From NCBI GenBank assembly GCA_029212615.1, contig JARGPJ010000014.1, positions 1 to 64,000 on the forward strand: DNA of 64,000 nt. The letters are read 5' to 3'. Positions 62,467 through 64,000 of the stretch are shown here, one piece after another. A program made the position numbers and the translations under genes. Under the pieces are notes generated by a model. The model was not told the origin of the DNA and did not search any database. It saw nothing but the letters and a program-made list of their open reading frames with translations. Positions within the stretch are counted from its first letter, which is position 1. The number at the start of each line of letters is the position of its first letter. This DNA is from Verrucomicrobiales bacterium. GTDB taxonomy: Bacteria > Verrucomicrobiota > Verrucomicrobiia > Verrucomicrobiales > DEV007.

Positions 62467-63078
62467 TCAGCTGGAAAGTGAGATCTCACCCGGAGGGAGC
62501 TCGATGAAGTGCTTCCAACTGGTATGAGCGATCCGTTGCACCGAGGCTTGTAAAAAGAAGGGGCGCCAGCGCGGCTTCCTGGGCTCGTTCAGGGGTCTCA
62601 TGTTCGCCTGTGCGGGAAGTTTATTTGCTTTGCGGGTGTTACAGCGAATGCAGGAGCAGACAACATTCTCCCACGACGTTTCGCCGCCCTTCTGGCGCGG
62701 GATGACGTGATCCAGATTCAGCTCGTGATTCTCGAATTTTTCACCGCAGTACTGGCAGGTGAATTTATCCCTTTCAAAGACGGTTTGCCGGCAAAATTTA
62801 AGGTCCTGTTTAGGGAGCCTGTCGTAGTGCGTCAGGACGATGATCGACGGGATTCGCAGTTGATGAGAAACCGAGTGAAGAACCTCGGAGCCCTTGTAGC
62901 TCTCTGAATGGCTCATCCATGAATCCGCGTCATGAGTTTGAAAGCCTGCCTCTTTATCCGTGTCAACGACATCAGCATGGCCGACGAATAACAAACTTAC
63001 CGCCCTTTTGACGTCACAGATATTCACCGGCTGCCAAAGCCGATTCAGCACCAGAACCTGACTTGAGAGAGCGTTCAT
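62467..63078 (-). CDS. HNH endonuclease
   Basis: 203 residues. Residues about 107-150 carry an HNH finger: CQYCGEKFENHELNLDHVIPRQKGG with the DH catalytic pair, then SWENVVCSCIRCNTRKAN, giving two zinc CxxC pairs. The first 90 residues (VLVLNRLWQPVNICDVKRAVSLL) are the conserved head of a widespread stand-alone HNH group of uncertain function, not a restriction system: no methylase is near. It may act in DNA repair or recombination. The upstream 220 bases contain nothing I recognise. Confidence 0.9.
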   Translation of the reverse strand: MNALSSQVLVLNRLWQPVNICDVKRAVSLLFVGHADVVDTDKEAGFQTHDADSWMSHSESYKGSEVLHSVSHQLRIPSIIVLTHYDRLPKQDLKFCRQTVFERDKFTCQYCGEKFENHELNLDHVIPRQKGGETSWENVVCSCIRCNTRKANKLPAQANMRPLNEPRKPRWRPFFLQASVQRIAHTSWKHFIELPPGEISLSS

Positions 63079-63298
63079 GGACGACGAAAATCACGTGAGA
63101 TTAGATCGAAAAAAGAGTGCATCAAAATCGTTTTTCTGATAAATCTCTCGCCCCTCCGGAAATTTTGCCGAATGAGTCAGCGGGAGAATCGCATTTTTTA
63201 GACCGGATTATGAGATTTTTCTGCTTGGCTGACAACGCATTAGGTTGCACAGTTCCGCCTCACACACTTTCGAAACTTACGAGAATATAGACAGTTAC

Positions 63299-64000
63299 AT
63301 GACTTCCCTGATCGGCCTTATGATGAGACCGCAGGCGATGGCTGGCGCCATGGTGGCGTTTTGTTGTGTACTGATCGGGCCGACATTGATCGCGCAGGAT
63401 AATCTGGACCCGAACGACATTTGGTATCGTGGTTTTCTTCTCGTTCAGGCTTCGGAGGATTCAGAGGATCAGCGCGATTATTTGAATGCTCTGGCAAAGC
63501 TGAATGAGGCGAAGCCCCTGTATGATCACCTTGCTCAGGTTTTCCCCGATTTTCAGCCGGAGATCGTGCGGGAGAGAAGGCATCTTATTGCAGAGAAGCG
63601 CGATGAGATAAAGCAGGCGATGAGAAATCCGCAGAAGGCTGCCCCTGTTCCTGCTGCTCAGCCTCTTTCTCCGGCAGGTTCACCAAGTTTTGCGCAGTCG
63701 ATTCCCTCCCCGCCAATTCCCTCTCACGGTGCCCGCTCGCGATCAATGGAGATTGAAGAGCCGGATCGGGAGTTTTCTCTGCCGAGTTGGAACGATGGCT
63801 CCAGTCAGGCGCTCCCGAGGGTTGCCACTGCGCCCGGATCCGGAATGCCGCGCGTCGAAACCCGGCGGGCTCCGTCTGTTGGTGCGATCGCTAATTCGCT
63901 CCATGAAGACCTTTCCCAGAAAGACTCGCTCATCAGCTGGTTGAATAACGAAAATTTGAAGCTTCGCACGGAGCTGGCACAGCGGGAGGCGGAGTTGAGT
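63299..64000 (+). CDS. Secreted protein of unknown function, cut by the window end
   Basis: The frame opens with an ATG at 63299 and runs to the end of the window without a stop (234 codons seen). A signal peptide covers about residues 1-36, ending near TLIAQD. Then a helical part (DIWYRGFLLVQASEDSEDQR; YLNALAKLNEAKPLYDHLAQV) looks like one or two TPR-like helix pairs. A Pro/Ser-rich linker follows, and the chain ends in LISWLNNENLKLRTELAQREAEL, the start of a coiled coil. Family not recognised. Its 3' part lies outside the window. Confidence 0.75.
   Translation, partial: MTSLIGLMMRPQAMAGAMVAFCCVLIGPTLIAQDNLDPNDIWYRGFLLVQASEDSEDQRDYLNALAKLNEAKPLYDHLAQVFPDFQPEIVRERRHLIAEKRDEIKQAMRNPQKAAPVPAAQPLSPAGSPSFAQSIPSPPIPSHGARSRSMEIEEPDREFSLPSWNDGSSQALPRVATAPGSGMPRVETRRAPSVGAIANSLHEDLSQKDSLISWLNNENLKLRTELAQREAELS

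Overview
The window looks like chromosomal DNA of a member of the Verrucomicrobiota (PVC superphylum). Supporting signs are two very large secreted proteins with a beta-propeller, HEAT-like repeats and a CxxCH haem site, a formylglycine-type sulfatase, two bactofilins (one with zinc ribbons), a squalene-hopene-type cyclase, an initiation factor 3 with a long acidic tail, and many signal-peptide proteins of unknown function. The assignment is inferred from gene content, not from a phylogenetic marker search. No phage, insertion sequence, CRISPR array or rRNA was found.

Layout. 1-718 has no convincing gene but is rich in inverted repeats. 719-2260 (-) is a membrane-anchored coiled-coil protein. 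2428-6350 (+) is a tight four-gene operon: a ParA-type ATPase, an acidic protein with a possible roadblock-like end, a small PH-like protein and a polytopic membrane protein. 6353-8747 (-) holds a GYF/PH membrane protein, a YbjN-like protein and a secreted carbohydrate-binding-like protein, divergent from a sulfatase (8846-10396). Then come tRNA-Arg(CCT), rmlB with tRNA-Pro(TGG) directly in front of it, thrS, infC, a HAD phosphatase, a fluoride channel, an M29 aminopeptidase, a heptose-adenylyltransferase/PurN fusion, an M42 aminopeptidase, and gyrB-gyrA.

25245-35796 contains the first haem/propeller protein, a second HAD phosphatase, and a minus-strand operon of zinc-ribbon bactofilin, nadA, a DUF5069-like gene and a TPR gene. 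A plain bactofilin and a flavin disulfide reductase follow. 35962-38616 is a two-gene terpenoid-cyclase-fold locus. 38603-48198 has a proline-rich secreted protein, a cell-wall amidase, a KDPG aldolase, an SGNH hydrolase paired with the second haem/propeller protein, two small proteins, an orphan nuoA, a Dabb-like protein and a caspase-FGE fold protein.

48293-64000 has an SDR protein, an OmpA-like protein with a proline-rich repeat stalk, a LysR regulator divergent from hemL, an RGG-rich protein, two adjacent sensor proteins (one apparently a degenerate kinase), an amino-acid permease, a flavin-oxidase-fold protein, a DedA-type protein, an HNH nuclease, and a secreted protein cut off by the window end.

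The strongest unusual points are the RfaE2-PurN single-chain fusion, the probable AUC start of infC, a strong terminator that abuts the nuoA start codon, a probable leaderless small gene, the ParA cassette, the zinc-ribbon bactofilin and the degenerate PAS kinase next to a hybrid kinase.
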